This document shows, piece by piece, positions 1 to 10,094 of a stretch of 64,000 nucleotides of DNA. Source of the DNA: Icerya purchasi. Lineage: Eukaryota; Arthropoda; Insecta; Hemiptera; Monophlebidae. Each line of letters starts with the position of its first letter. The first letter of the stretch is position 1. Under the pieces are notes generated by a model. That model worked only from the letters and a program-made list of their open reading frames with translations. It was not told the origin of the DNA and searched no databases. The translations under genes were made by a program, and so were the position numbers. The DNA lies in the NCBI GenBank assembly GCA_039619475.1, contig CM077116.1, forward strand, positions 6,076,001-6,140,000, read 5' to 3'.

Positions 1-579
1 CAAATTTACGGAATAAAGTATAATCCTATTCTCGATGAATATATGCTGGGTACAACCACAATTTCATGGAATAAAGATCGCGCAGAAATATATTTAGGAA
101 AAGGAAATAATCGCGTGAAATTTCCTTTCACTGAGGGTGTACTGCATTTACTGTTGGAGACTAAAGTAGATAAAAATAAATATAATAACGATGATTTGGA
201 GATATATAAACAATTACTGCAATTTACTGGAGCTCATTTGCGTGGTAATGGCATGATGAAAGGGCTTCCCAATCAGAAATATAAGAATATAGTTCGCCCG
301 TTGTTTCGAGCTGCTGAGCATAGCGGAAAAGGTTATCACGAAAATTTATCGAATGCGAAGCATAAGAAAAAGAAGAAGAATCGTATATATAATGATGTCC
401 GCGCTAGGGTAAGTCTTAAAAGACCTCGATTCGAGTATTGGAACGATCCTAATGAATTAGTCGAACGATTGCAGCTATTACACGCGTCTAAACAAAGTGG
501 TAATACAGGTGTATATAACGAAATTTTAGCAATCGAGGAAGATTTGGCTGAAGAAGGATATATTCAGTTACCTTTTTGA
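1..579 (+). CDS. DUF8207-like protein of a Maverick/Polinton-like element, 5' end outside the window
   Basis: The reading frame is open from base 1 to the TGA at 577-579, so the ATG at 43 is probably internal and the true start lies left of the window. The codons before it read YGIKYNPILDEY, which fits the YGI-x-Y opening I recall for DUF8207-type proteins of insects. The C-terminus (YWNDPNELVERL followed by an LxAS/GN segment and an acidic helix) also matches that family as I remember it. A lysine-rich linker lies near residues 108-113 counted from the ATG. No enzymatic motif is visible and the function is unknown. It ends 22 bases before the integrase gene on the same strand, which points to a compact, co-inherited element. 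The frame is uninterrupted, so the copy is young or maintained. The family name is from memory; the ORF itself is clear. Confidence 0.72.
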   Translation, partial: QIYGIKYNPILDEYMLGTTTISWNKDRAEIYLGKGNNRVKFPFTEGVLHLLLETKVDKNKYNNDDLEIYKQLLQFTGAHLRGNGMMKGLPNQKYKNIVRPLFRAAEHSGKGYHENLSNAKHKKKKKNRIYNDVRARVSLKRPRFEYWNDPNELVERLQLLHASKQSGNTGVYNEILAIEEDLAEEGYIQLPF

Positions 580-601
580 TTATTAGTATTAGAAAAAAAA
601 T

Positions 602-1585
602 ATGCCTACGAAACAAGCATCTACATCAAAATCATTACAACGCGGTATAGCTGATGAACTTCATAAACCTGCGCGAAAACGTTATCCCACGCGATGTGTA
701 CAACTTTTAGGTATAAACGATTTATGGCAAGCTGATTTGATCGATATGTCGCAATACACACGATTTAATCGAGGATATAAATTTATTTTAACTGTAATAA
801 ATGCGTTTTCTAAATATGCGTGGACCATTCCTATAAAGAAAAAGAGTGGCTCGATAATTGCTAAAGCGTTAGAAAAAATTTTAGCTGAAAGAGATGTTGA
901 AGCTCCTAATCATTTGCATACAGATCAGGGTACGGAATTTTACAATCCGCAAGTACGAGCTGTTTTAAATCGGAATAATATTAATTTGTATAGCACCCAT
1001 TCGCCGCTTAAAGCGAGTATTGTAGAACGTTTTAATCGCACAATAAAGAATTGGATATGGAAAGAATTTACCGTTAATCGTAATAAACGTTGGTTACAAG
1101 TTTTACCTGAACTTAGTCGAAAATATAATACGAAAATACACCGCACGATCAAATTTGCCCCTGCTGATGTAAATAAGAACGTTGAAAAGCAAGTTGCAGA
1201 AAATATTGCAAGAGAATGTAGTAAAGATGTAGATCGATTCTCTCCCCCGAGCAACTCAAAAATTTTTAAAGTTGGTGACGTAGTTCGTATAAGTAAAGTT
1301 AAAACGTTATTGGAGAAAGGTTATACTCCTAACTGGACCGGAGAATTATTTAGTATAAATACAGTGAATTCTACTTTTCCCACGACGTATACGTTAAAAG
1401 ATAGGGCTGGTAAACCGTTAGTTGGTACTTTTTATGCTGAAGAATTACAAAAAACATCATACCCCGACGTGTATTTAATTGAACGTGTTATTAGACGACA
1501 GGGCGGAAAATCGTTAGTTAAGTGGTTAGGTTTCCCGAGTTCGGAAAATTCCTGGATCGATAATAGCGTTTTAGTAAATATTTAG
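602..1585 (+). CDS. Retroviral-type integrase with C-terminal chromodomain (Maverick/Polinton-like)
   Basis: The 327-residue protein is an RNase H-fold integrase that would insert element DNA into chromosomes. The catalytic triad is visible as D45 (WQADLID), D108 (HTDQGTEF) and E142 (SIVERFNR), with 33 residues between the second Asp and the Glu. A basic and aromatic region around 150-175 follows, then an SH3-like segment (VGDVVRISK, about residues 224-232). The last 40 residues (VYLIERVIRR, LVKWLGFPSSENSWI) form a chromodomain, which in such integrases steers integration toward modified histones. The ATG at 602 follows an A-rich stretch and gives a normal-length protein. The frame is intact. 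Neighbours on both sides are same-strand genes 22 and 2 bases away. A Gypsy-type integrase is less likely, because no gag, protease or RT frame accompanies it. Confidence 0.88.
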   Translation: MPTKQASTSKSLQRGIADELHKPARKRYPTRCVQLLGINDLWQADLIDMSQYTRFNRGYKFILTVINAFSKYAWTIPIKKKSGSIIAKALEKILAERDVEAPNHLHTDQGTEFYNPQVRAVLNRNNINLYSTHSPLKASIVERFNRTIKNWIWKEFTVNRNKRWLQVLPELSRKYNTKIHRTIKFAPADVNKNVEKQVAENIARECSKDVDRFSPPSNSKIFKVGDVVRISKVKTLLEKGYTPNWTGELFSINTVNSTFPTTYTLKDRAGKPLVGTFYAEELQKTSYPDVYLIERVIRRQGGKSLVKWLGFPSSENSWIDNSVLVNI

Positions 1586-1587
1586 TC

Positions 1588-2355
1588 ATGCCACTTCATA
1601 AGAGCGGAAAATATATGCCCGATGGTGCATCTTCAGAAAGTGCAAGTATTGTTTTAGATTCGAACGGAAATTATAATTTTAAAGGAAAACGGTTATTAAA
1701 CGTTAGTATGTTACAACGAGAGCCATCAGAGTCTGAGGTTGTATCTTACAAACAGATGAAAACTCTCACAGCTGTGGAAATACGTGATGTACGTGAAAAA
1801 GTAGAGCAGATGAATTCCCTTGTTACGGAAAAAAATGCTGCATTACATGCTCAAATTATGTTTTTGCATAGAGATTTAGATAAAAAAATTAGCGACAATA
1901 TTATGAAAATCGAGATTCATACTGGTAATATTGATATGTTGAGTGAAGATGCTGGAAAATTTAAAGATCAAATTAAAAAACTATCGGATAAACTAGATAC
2001 GGTTTCAAGCGATCTTTCAGCATTACATACACGCGTTTCAAAACGTGAAAGTGATGTGAAAGCTACAATTGAAATATTCGGAGGTTTAATAAACGATTTA
2101 AGTGCAAAAGTATGTGTATTGATCGATAAACAGATTACTAAGGAAATAATTGATAAACAGTGTGAAGAATTAGGAAAAAATCTTAAGGAAATAATGGGAA
2201 AACAGCGCGAAGAAATAGAAAAACGATTTAAAGAAACGAATGAAAATCTTCGTGAAGAAATTAGAAAGGAAAAAGCTGATCGTATTGTCGATTCCGCTGA
2301 GCTATCTGTAAAAGCTGATATTTTAACAAAACGGTTACGTTATATGGATTCGTAA
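1588..2355 (+). CDS. Coiled-coil protein with fibre-like N-terminus, third gene of the integrase module
   Basis: This 255-residue ORF starts two bases after the integrase stop codon. Residues about 20-60 contain GNYNFKGKRLLNV followed by LQREPSESEVVSYKQMK. That resembles the short 'x-x-K-RLxNVxxP...S/D-A-V' modules of viral and phage fibre or appendage proteins. The rest is strongly charged and heptad-like (for example IKKLSDKLDTVSSDLSALHTRV and KRFKETNENLREEIRKEK), predicting long alpha-helical coiled coils and probably a trimer. There is no transmembrane segment or catalytic motif. A virion-associated or structural role is my inference from architecture and context only. An alternative is an element-specific DNA-binding or scaffold protein. 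The frame is complete. Confidence 0.62.
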   Translation: MPLHKSGKYMPDGASSESASIVLDSNGNYNFKGKRLLNVSMLQREPSESEVVSYKQMKTLTAVEIRDVREKVEQMNSLVTEKNAALHAQIMFLHRDLDKKISDNIMKIEIHTGNIDMLSEDAGKFKDQIKKLSDKLDTVSSDLSALHTRVSKRESDVKATIEIFGGLINDLSAKVCVLIDKQITKEIIDKQCEELGKNLKEIMGKQREEIEKRFKETNENLREEIRKEKADRIVDSAELSVKADILTKRLRYMDS

Positions 2356-2590
2356 ATTTAACGAAAGGATCGAGATGTATTGATAGAAGCCCGAGTTGGA
2401 AATATATTAACAACGATAGTAAAATTGATAATTTTTTGTTTTTGAAAAATGAAATATAAATACATAGAAATATTTATTATATTGTAATAATACTTACAAA
2501 TTCATATATAAAATATAAAAAATGCGTCTTTATTTATTTACAAGCGATGATGTTAGTCTATTGAAGTGTATAGCATTGGCTAAAAACTTG

Positions 2591-3250
2591 TTTCAGCGGG
2601 AGAGATTGCACGCTTTCATCGTGACACATAGAAAAGGTGTATAGACGCATGAATTCGCCTATTGTAAAAAAGGTAACTTCAATAATGTCGTGAACGACCT
2701 GCGAAGCGTCTTAGGCTGCGGAGCAGCGATTGTTCTTGAAAATGCCGAGTGACGAATGACCCCGATGGTAATTGTGTACGAACGCGAAAAAAAAAAATAT
2801 TCTTCTGCCGAATAACGGTAAATAGCAAGCGAGCTATGCATACAAAGGCTGCCATGTTAAGGGGATGTATACCTACAGAGGCTGATGATTTCTAAAAAAG
2901 AAAGTCTTGCACGTGCGTGAAAAACCGGTTTCAGCGGGAGAGATTGCACGCTTTCACCCTGATACATAGAAAAGGTGTACATACGTCATAAATTATCCTG
3001 TTGTAAAAAAGGGCGCCACAATAATGTCGTGAACGACCGGTGAGGCGTCTTAGACAGCGGAGCAGCGATTGTTCTTCTTGAAAATGCTGCATGACCATCG
3101 ACCCCGATGTTAAATGTGCGCGAGCGCGAAAAAAAAAAAAAAATATTCTTCTGACGAATATCGGTAAATAGCGACCCGTGCATGCAAAGGCTGCTGTAGC
3201 GATGAGTCGTATATATGCAGAGGTTGACGATTTCTAAAAAGAAAGACTGT
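2591..3250. repeat. Tandem duplication, two about 340-bp units
   Basis: The block starting tttcagcgggagagattgca at 2591 recurs at 2929 (period 338), and the block ending near cagagg at 2876 recurs at 3218 (period 342). Both units contain the same order of landmarks: gaaaaggtgt, gtaaaaaagg, aatgtcgtgaacgacc, ggagcagcgattgttctt, an A-run, and tattcttctg. They differ by scattered substitutions and small indels. The pair lies just after the third gene of the integrase module, where a subterminal or terminal repeat region would be expected. Short ORFs on the opposite strand are duplicated with the units and look non-coding. Confidence 0.85.
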
Positions 3251-3254
3251 GGCG

Positions 3255-4155
3255 TTTGCATCAAGAATGCTGCGAGTTCCTTCGTTTAATAATTATACAG
3301 AGATGTGTATAATATTAAAAAATACATACGATGCCTATAAAAATTATTTAGTGATCTGAGATTTTACCCGAAATAAAATTAATCGCGCGCGGAAAAAATT
3401 TTAATTGTTCGGAGATTTTTTCAATCTATCGGACGTCTTAATTAATTAATTAAACAAATGATTAAAATTATGCTAATATTAAAAATAATTTATCGAGGTG
3501 GCCTCGAATTATATTTTGAAAAATACTCTTTGAATTAGTATATTAATATATCCCTCAAGGTTATAATTATGCGCATAGCTTAAAAATATTATCTATAATA
3601 ATAATTATAAAATAATCACGTCCGCGGAAAAATAAGTAAATTATATATTATAATATGATGCTAAAAGATCGATAAATTGTCAGAGGGGTCTGAGGTTAGT
3701 TTCATTGTATAGAAATAAATTATTGGTTCCATCTTATTCACTCTTGAATATTTGATATGTTCATACAACAGAGCATGGGTTAGGGCCCTCTTTCTCCAGG
3801 CAGGAGTTCAGATTATGGGGCTGTACTGCCTGGGGGTTATACTTAAGTGTACTTTGGATCCCTTGGCGGGAAATTGGGTTATAATTTAATTATATACAAG
3901 TAAATATTAAAATATAGGTTACTTTACAGCTATAACACAAGAATTCGGGTTGAGGTCCTTCTCTGGGACTATAGGGTGTTCGAGATTATCGGAGCATGAT
4001 ATTCTAAGGGTTGGGGGTGTAACTAGATCGTGTTTGGTTTATTCCCACTACAGGGAACGTGACATGCAATCAATACTATAGGGAACGGGACAGGGGATAC
4101 AGGGAAACTTTTTTGGATAGTTTATTGACCTCTGGACACTGTTTAGACGTTCGGT
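3255..4155. other. Non-coding stretch, with a possible degenerate duplication
   Basis: No supported gene. Two related G-rich patches, near 3778-3860 (gggttagggccctctttctc) and 3955-4045 (gggttgaggtccttctctgg), look like an old imperfect duplication. The rest is AT-rich. Confidence 0.4.
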
Positions 4156-4159
4156 TTAG

Positions 4160-4565
4160 TAGAACTGTCCAGGAAAATTGGGGGGAACCCTGGACACTCG
4201 GGGGAAACTTGGGGGAACTCGGGGGAACTTTGGACACCTGGACACAAATTGGGGTGAATTTTGAGCACCTGAACGGGGATTGAGGTGAATTTTGAGTACC
4301 TGGACGGGAATTTGGGTGAAATTTGAGCACCTGGACGGGGATTTTGGTGAAATTTGATCACATGGACGGGGATTGAGGTGAATTTTGAGTACCTGGACAG
4401 GAATTTAGGTTAAATTTGATCGCATGGACGCAAATTGGGGTGAATTTTGAGTACCTGGACGGGAATTTGGGTGAAATTTGAGTACCCGGACGGCAAATCG
4501 GGGGAACTGTCCAGGAATATCGGAGGAAAACCTGGACACTCGGGGGAAACTCGGGGGAAACTGCA
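4160..4565. repeat. G-rich 31-bp minisatellite with duplicated flanks
   Basis: The anchor ggtgaa (ggttaa or ggggaa in two units) occurs at 4253, 4284, 4315, 4346, 4377, 4408, 4439, 4470 and 4501, exactly 31 bases apart. The consensus unit reads roughly ggtgaattttgag, then acctggacgggg, then attgag. The array is bracketed by two related arms: 4160-4240 and 4502-4562 both contain gtccagg, cctggacactcggggg and repeated cgggggaa. G is strongly biased to the plus strand. Open frames across it on both strands are products of the repeat and not genes. Confidence 0.95.
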
Positions 4566-4741
4566 CCAGCTTGCCCATTTATTAGCTACTCAAATCATCC
4601 TACTGTGTTTCTGAAAGAAAGGAATATGAAAATCAATAATCACACAATTGGTAGAATCTGTAGAATCAAATTCTGAAAGTACTACAAACTTAAAGATTAA
4701 ATTCATGAAATATAATATTAGTTTTTAACAAATCAATTAGA

Positions 4742-5197
4742 AATAAGGGAACGGAGAATCCTGAGAAAGATTATAGGAGTTAAATGGAATGAGATGGACA
4801 GTTCAAATGGGTTTCGAACTACAATCTATATAGCAAAATTGAACCATTGTCCATATCAATAAGGAAAAGAAGATTATTATTTTACGGGCATATTACCAGA
4901 ATGCAAGAGGACAGGTTAACCAAGAGAATTTATGAATTCATGAAAACGAAGAAAATAAGACCTGCATGGTTCAATGAATGTGAAAAGGATATGGAATTAA
5001 TGGATGTTACTGAAACACAAATGTTTAATAAGGAATGGTTTCATAAAACAGTTGCGGCGTCAATCTTTAAAATAGAACAAGTTAACCGGAAGAGGTCGCT
5101 TTCGATAAGCCATAAAAATGCCTTGATGGAGGGTCTCAAGAAATACTGGAAAGATGTTAAGGAAGGAAGAAGGAAAAGATGTAAAATGAAAATTTAG
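4742..5197 (+). pseudogene. LINE reverse-transcriptase C-terminal fragment
   Basis: Residues IRKRRLLFYGHITRMQEDRL, preceded in frame by NLYSKIEPLS, match the region after the RT thumb in APE-type LINEs, where K/R-RRLxxYGHxxRM precedes a basic tail. Further upstream, in another frame, RERRILRKIIGVKWNEMD matches the same protein, so at least one frameshift separates the pieces. The last 40 residues (LMEGLKKYWKDVKEGRRKR) are a basic tail ending at 5197. No catalytic RT motif remains. This is a 5'-truncated, broken copy. The exact clade is uncertain (RTE-like or CR1-like). Confidence 0.72.
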
Positions 5198-5256
5198 TTG
5201 TTTAGCGTAGTCCATAGAGGCTGAAATCGAAAAAAAAAAAAATATATATTAGTTTC

Positions 5257-5805
5257 ATGATAGTGTTTTATATTACAATTTGGCGTGATCATGTGGAAAA
5301 TACAAGAAAATCTATAATAATTAGGGCTAGACTGTTATGGCCGCTGCTAGGACGAAAATCAGTTCTAAACCTGGCCGTAAAGTGGAATGTATATTTATCG
5401 GTTATCGCTCCAATATGGCGATATGGATTAGAGCTTTATGGAACAACATGTCGAAGCAACCTTCTTAGAATACAGCAACAGCAGTCCAAGATTCTCCGTA
5501 CAATGGTATCTGCGCCTTATTTCGTATCGAACGACACATTGCATGCGGACTTGCATGTTCCATACGTGAAGGATGTTTATGCGGAACAGTACAAAAAGTT
5601 CTTTGAGAAACTTCAGTTTAGCTCGAATCCACTTATATAACGAATGTTCACTATTGATCTTTCAGCCAGATCCAGCAGGCGACTGAAAAGGAAAAAGTGG
5701 TGCCGCGATGCACTTCCGATAACTTAAGTGCTATTGTACTGCTCTCGGAGACACATAATCGTTATGCACTGTGAAAATAAATAAATCAATAATAAAAAAA
5801 AAAGG
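5257..5805 (+). pseudogene. Jockey-clade LINE 3' end (RT thumb, tail and A-run)
   Basis: The open frame at 5257-5640 encodes WPLLGRKSVLNLAVKWNVYL, YGLELYGTTCRSN, IQQQQSKILRTMVSAPYFV and NDTLHADLHVPYV. These are in the order typical of the C-terminal third of Jockey-clade ORF2 (thumb, QNKxLR, APWYVxN, hDLxIP). Past 5640 another frame continues with SSRRLKRKK, the usual basic end. The copy ends in an A-rich tail at about 5776-5805. It is 5'-truncated with no upstream RT motifs. The first residues before RDHVENTRKS look like flanking DNA. Confidence 0.82.
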
Positions 5806-6285
5806 ATAAATAAACTACTTTCTTCTTAAGATCTAAATCGGGCAATTCGTTGGAATTGTCAGGTTAATATTCGTTTCCTTTTCCTTTTCTATTCATTCTA
5901 CTTTTCCCAATCTTCTCCCCCCTTTCCTTCTGTTCTTATATCACCATTGTTTATGGCAGGCTGCTGTCGGTACAATGAAAAAAAAAAAAAAAAAGCTTCA
6001 ATAGTATTATTTCTCTTGTTTTCATTTAAATTGTTGTTCCAACTATAATTTTTTTAACACAATTATGAATATAATTTTAAATGTAATAGGCACATACAAT
6101 TTAAGTGGAAAAAAGAGTACAATAAAAATAAATTAATTTGAACTGCGGATAGTATATATCAACGAGAGGGTAAATTACATAACAATTAGTACATACTTTT
6201 TATATATCTAAAACAAAAATGTATACAGCTATATTCCATTTTATTGGCATAAAAAATGTTAATAGCAAATAAATATTACATACAA
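5806..6285. other. Unassigned AT-rich DNA with pyrimidine tract and A-run
   Basis: No gene seen. A C/T-rich stretch at 5870-5935 is followed by ggctgctgtcggtacaatg and an A-run at about 5978-5994, which could be another short LINE 3' end. Confidence 0.3.
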
Positions 6286-6289
6286 AGGA

Positions 6290-6388
6290 AAAATAACCGG
6301 TCATCGTTAAGAATCACCGTTACTTTGAAATCACTGTAACCGGTATATCGTTTACTCGAAAATAACCGTTAAGCTCATCACTACTATT
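6290..6388. mobile_element. Possible hAT-type terminal fragment
   Basis: The segment contains imperfectly repeated, inverted ATAACCG/CGGT motifs and ends in aagctcatcacta. Read on the minus strand this is tagtgatgagc followed by ttaacggttatttt, which resembles the CAGTGATGGGC-like ends and CGGTTA subterminal motifs of some hAT transposons. No partner end or 8-bp duplication was found, so this is tentative. Confidence 0.3.
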
Positions 6389-6749
6389 TACTTATGTTAA
6401 ATTAACAGGTTGACGTGGGGTTTTGCATAAACAGACACTTTATCAGCTCTTCGCTACTACATCATTTGATACTTTCCGCCAGTATTCTGTTCTGCAACTT
6501 TTTTAATCGCATCCTCGGCCTTGGAAGGTCGTTTTGTAATTCGACGTCCGTAGAAATGCCTGAGTCCAAATTTTTCCCGTGCCGAAGAACCCTAAAGGAT
6601 CCCGAGAAGGGAAATTTGCGGAGATTGACTTTTCTAATTTTCTCTGAATCGACTTTTCATACAACACTATGGTAAAACGTTTTTACTCGTAATTTAAGTA
6701 ATATTAACAATTCTTTCTTTCTTTTCAATTTCGCTAGAGCGCTTATTTA

Positions 6750-7530
6750 TTAACCGACTTCAAAAAAGGAGGAGGTATTCAATTCGACTGTTTTTTTTTT
6801 TCTTTTTTTATGTGTGTTACCTCAGAACTTTCTTCTAGATGAACCGATTTTGATGATTCTTCTTTTATTTGAAAGGTAGTGCTTCTCATGTGGTCCCATT
6901 TAAATTTGATCAAGATCTGATCGGTAGTTTCTGAGTTATCCTTAATAACGCGGGAAATTGAAGCTTTTTGGATGCTTTTCATTCATGATTGGTTTTACCG
7001 TCGAGTTAGATTTAGCTTCGATTTTTTTTTTTTATTATTTATTTTTTCATTCATGATTATTTGGTAGATTTTGATGTTTTTACCGTGGAAATGCAGTTCA
7101 AAATAAAGAAATCGATTTTTTTAAAGTATAAGTTATGGAGAATAATGTGAAAAAAAATTGATTTTTAACAAGCAAAAAAATTCAAGTATAACGCTAAAAA
7201 CTGTAAAATAAAATGTTTTTTTACAAAAAATAAATACCGACTTCAAGGTTTATTGTAAAAACTTAAAAATGCCCCAAAAGAGTAAAAAATAAATAAAAAT
7301 TTACTAAAAAGTAAAAATAATTACTCCCGATAAAAAATATATATCAGAGTGACATAACTTAAGGTGATATCGTAATTCTTATACAACATTAATACTTATT
7401 AGAGTCGGCATCAAATTCATATTACAATATCTAGGAACAATTTAATGAACATTTAATGCGTTTTAAATAATTATTTTAATATGAACTTGATACCAACTGC
7501 AAACAGTTAATGTTGTATAAGAAATTGTAA
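6750..7530 (+). mobile_element. TTAA-associated composite repeat, copy 1 (3' truncated)
   Basis: It begins TTAA-CCGACTTCAAAAAAGGAGG at 6750, continues with a region near-identical to 18053-18310 (gatgaaccgattttgatgat, gagttatccttaata, ggatgcttttcattcatgat), and then with the fold-back portion from about 7210 (aataccgacttcaaggttta, attactcccgataaa, cttatacaaca). The second hairpin arm survives only as gttgtataagaa near 7515, after which similarity to copy 2 stops. No coding capacity. The opening motif is one I remember as abundant in insect genomes. The element is non-autonomous and mobilised by an unknown transposase. Confidence 0.75.
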
Positions 7531-7837
7531 TTCTAATATTTTTCGCGGAATTTATCGCTTCCAAAGAATAATCGTGACGCCGCAAACGTGCCATGATGTA
7601 TGGTATACGTTAATTTTTTAAAATATGAAATGGAACGGTGTTGCGATGAAACGGTACCGTCTAGAAAATTTATTATTAACAGAAACAATATTTGGCTGCT
7701 GAATTTTTCTGTTTCAAATGATCTAACAAAATTTTAGTGCCATTACAAAAATATCCTTTCGATTATTTTTTTTTATTTTTCTTTTTTTTTTTATTAACTT
7801 TTATAAAAATAAACTTCAACGATTCGCAGATCCTTTC

Positions 7838-9125
7838 TTGGGGATCGCTTCCTCATAAAACGTCTTCCTATTAAGTCTTCTAAATTAGTTTCTGCTTATT
7901 CCTACATCCTGGCCAATTGGCGGTTTTCTCCCTTGAAGATTCCTATTCTTTCTCGTGTCTCTCGACGCCTTGCTTCTTATTCGTCATTTATCTACACATA
8001 TCATAAACTCCCGTTCTTTACATTCAGCTTTATAAATTTTTTATATCCTCCTAATTTGTTTTTCCTTCCTTCTCATACTAAATATTCACCTTCTATCGCT
8101 TTAAGCGAGTACAACGGAGCTTTGAGGTCTCTATTTCCTTCTTCGTCTGTCCTCTTTACGGATGGTTCCAAAAGCGATGAGGGGTCAGAGCTTCCTTTCT
8201 TATTTCTTCCCTTGCACACTACGAACTTTATAAACTTCCTTCCTTCTGTTCCATTTTCACTGCAGAATCGTATGCAATACTCCGTGCAGTTCTCTTCATT
8301 GCACTTTCCTCCTATAATAATAAATGCCTTATTTGTTCTGACTCCATGAGCGTCTTGCAGGCTATATCATCTCCTTTTCCATCCTCTTCATGCGACTACG
8401 TTATCCTTTCCATTCGTTCCTTAATTGCAAATCTCTTCTTAGTTCGTTCCATTCAAATCGATCTTCTTTGGATTCCCAGTTATAGCGGCATCGCAGGCAA
8501 CAACCTAGCTGATTCGTTTGCTCGCTCTGCTTCATACAACGGCAAATTTGTCAATAAATTTCCTGCCAATAATATCCTCTTTCCATCCAAACAAGCACAC
8601 CTCAAATCATGGTCGGATACCCACATTACCTCTTTTCCAATGCTCATTCCTTTTACAAACTCTTACAACCTCTTCCTTCATCACGTTCCTGGTTTGCTGA
8701 TTTCCCTAGTTTCAGTCGTTCCGTTATTTCCTCCTTTCCTCCATAATACGTCTTCGTCTCAACCATAATTGTCTTCCTTCGTCTCTCTTTCGTTTTTCTA
8801 TTGTTTCTTCCCCATACTGTAATTTTCATCCCTCGGATCATGACTGTGTTTGTGATGCAAATCATGTCCTTTTTGAATGCTCTCTTCTTGTACAGGAGCG
8901 TTCCCTCCTCTACACTAAGCCTCTCCACCTAAAACTACCTATTCCTTTTTGTGCTTCCTACATACTTTCCTTCCCTTCACCAGATGTTGTTCCAATCTTA
9001 GCGGAGTTCATTTCCTCTATTTCTTTACATATCAAAATTTAATCCTGTTTTCGTAATTTTTTGATGATTGGTCATTGTCCTTGGTTGGCGTTCCCCCAAA
9101 AAAAAAAAATAAATAAAAAAAATAA
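7838..9125 (+). pseudogene. I-clade LINE ORF2 remnant: RNase H domain, zinc-finger tail and A-rich end
   Basis: Pieces in several frames retain the I-clade order. LANWRFSPLKIPILSR (about 7905) matches the RT-to-RNase H linker of the intact element at 55-59 kb. VLFTDGSKSDEGS (about 8150) is the first RNase H Asp motif. SVLQAISSP and LLWIPSYSGIAGNNLADSFA (8346-8520) are the last two RNase H blocks. A further frame gives CVCDANHVLFECSLLVQERS and IPFCASYILSF up to a stop near 9041. A short 3' UTR ends in an A-rich tail from 9098. Numerous frameshifts make it non-functional. It directly abuts an RTE-like LINE on the other strand and so appears to have inserted into it. Confidence 0.85.
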
Positions 9126-9710
9126 AGAAGAACAGACCCTGCGTAACACTTGACCATTCTGTATAGTAATCTGAAAGGATAGGTGTTGATTACAGAGTAG
9201 TCGTTTGTACTTTATGAAAGCATGTCTCACTTGTTCTATCTTGGACTTGATTTCCACGACTGGATACCTTTTTTCGTTCACTGCGAAATTTATTCTACAG
9301 CTTTGTCATCAACGGGCAAAGTAGTAGAACCAGGATCCTACCTGCAAATTACAAGCAACTTGGTCTTATCTACATTTATTTTTAACCCGGCTTCTCTGTT
9401 ATGTGTGTTGACCGAATTTAGAATTGTCTGTAAGTCTTGATGGTTTCCAGCAATTCACACAGTATCGTCCGCATATCAAATTTTATTTAATATTCATCCA
9501 TTTACTTTAATACCAATCTCTGTATTTTGAAGGGCCTTTGAAAAAACGTTTTCCAAGTACACATTGAAGAGCATTCGGGAGAGTATACATCCTTGGCGTA
9601 CCCCTTTTCTCAAAATTATCCGCCAGCTTGTTACTTTTCAGCTTGACATATGCAGACTGATACCAATACAAACTGCTAATGATTCTTTGGTCTTCCCCGT
9701 CGACTACCAC

Positions 9711-9721
9711 ATTCTTTAGGC
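9711..9721. repeat. Target-site duplication of SINE copy 1, left
   Basis: ATTCTTTAGGC, identical to 10084-10094, flanks the SINE exactly. Confidence 0.9.
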
Positions 9722-10083
9722 TTCCTTCTTCTTAAGGTGCCGTACGCTACATAGCGCGTTGGCGCAACCTAGCTGTACCGATATAGGTTGTGTACCAGGC
9801 AATTGTAATATGCAACGCAGGTGTACACACGCAAGACTACATTCGGAACTGATTGAAGCCGCTTGTTATCGCGCTACAAGTGCAGTCCGTCCGGTGTAGG
9901 TCTGCTGTGTACTGACCTAGCGCGCATATGATGTTGTACGTGGTGGTTTGCCATTGCCTTCCACGTGATTATTAGCGATTATTTATTTATTTAATTCTTG
10001 TAATAAGTTCGTCGTCGCTCGGGATCGAACCCGTGACCGCCATATCGGAAGTCAAGCGTTCTAGCAACTAGGCTATCGCGACG
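9722..10083 (-). mobile_element. tRNA-derived SINE, copy 1 (362 bp, complete)
   Basis: On the minus strand it starts with a tRNA-like head: cgtcgcgatagcctagttgc carries the A box (TAGCCTAGTTG) and gggttcgatcccgagcg the B box, the split promoter for RNA polymerase III. A body follows with ggaaggcaatggcaaaccac and accggacggactgcact, and it ends ...ggcaccttaagaagaaggaa. A perfect 11-bp duplication ATTCTTTAGGC flanks it. It lies inside an RTE-like LINE RT and is therefore younger than that copy. It shares the whole body with the element at 36.7 kb. Confidence 0.93.
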
Positions 10084-10094
10084 ATTCTTTAGGC
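10084..10094. repeat. Target-site duplication of SINE copy 1, right
   Basis: ATTCTTTAGGC, the second copy of the 11-bp duplication. Confidence 0.9.

Noticed and set aside
4059..4361. Overlapping open frames on both strands across the G-rich array
   Set aside because: They are created by the 31-bp and cgggggaa repeats, read as repetitive peptides on both strands, and match no family.
4160..4565. CRISPR-like array
   Set aside because: The 31-bp units are contiguous with no unique spacers, and the genomic context is eukaryotic.
8653..8928. Basic minus-strand open frame (KERRRKTIMVETKTYYGGKEE)
   Set aside because: Antisense to the I-like zinc-finger tail; the charge comes from reverse-complemented pyrimidine-rich DNA.
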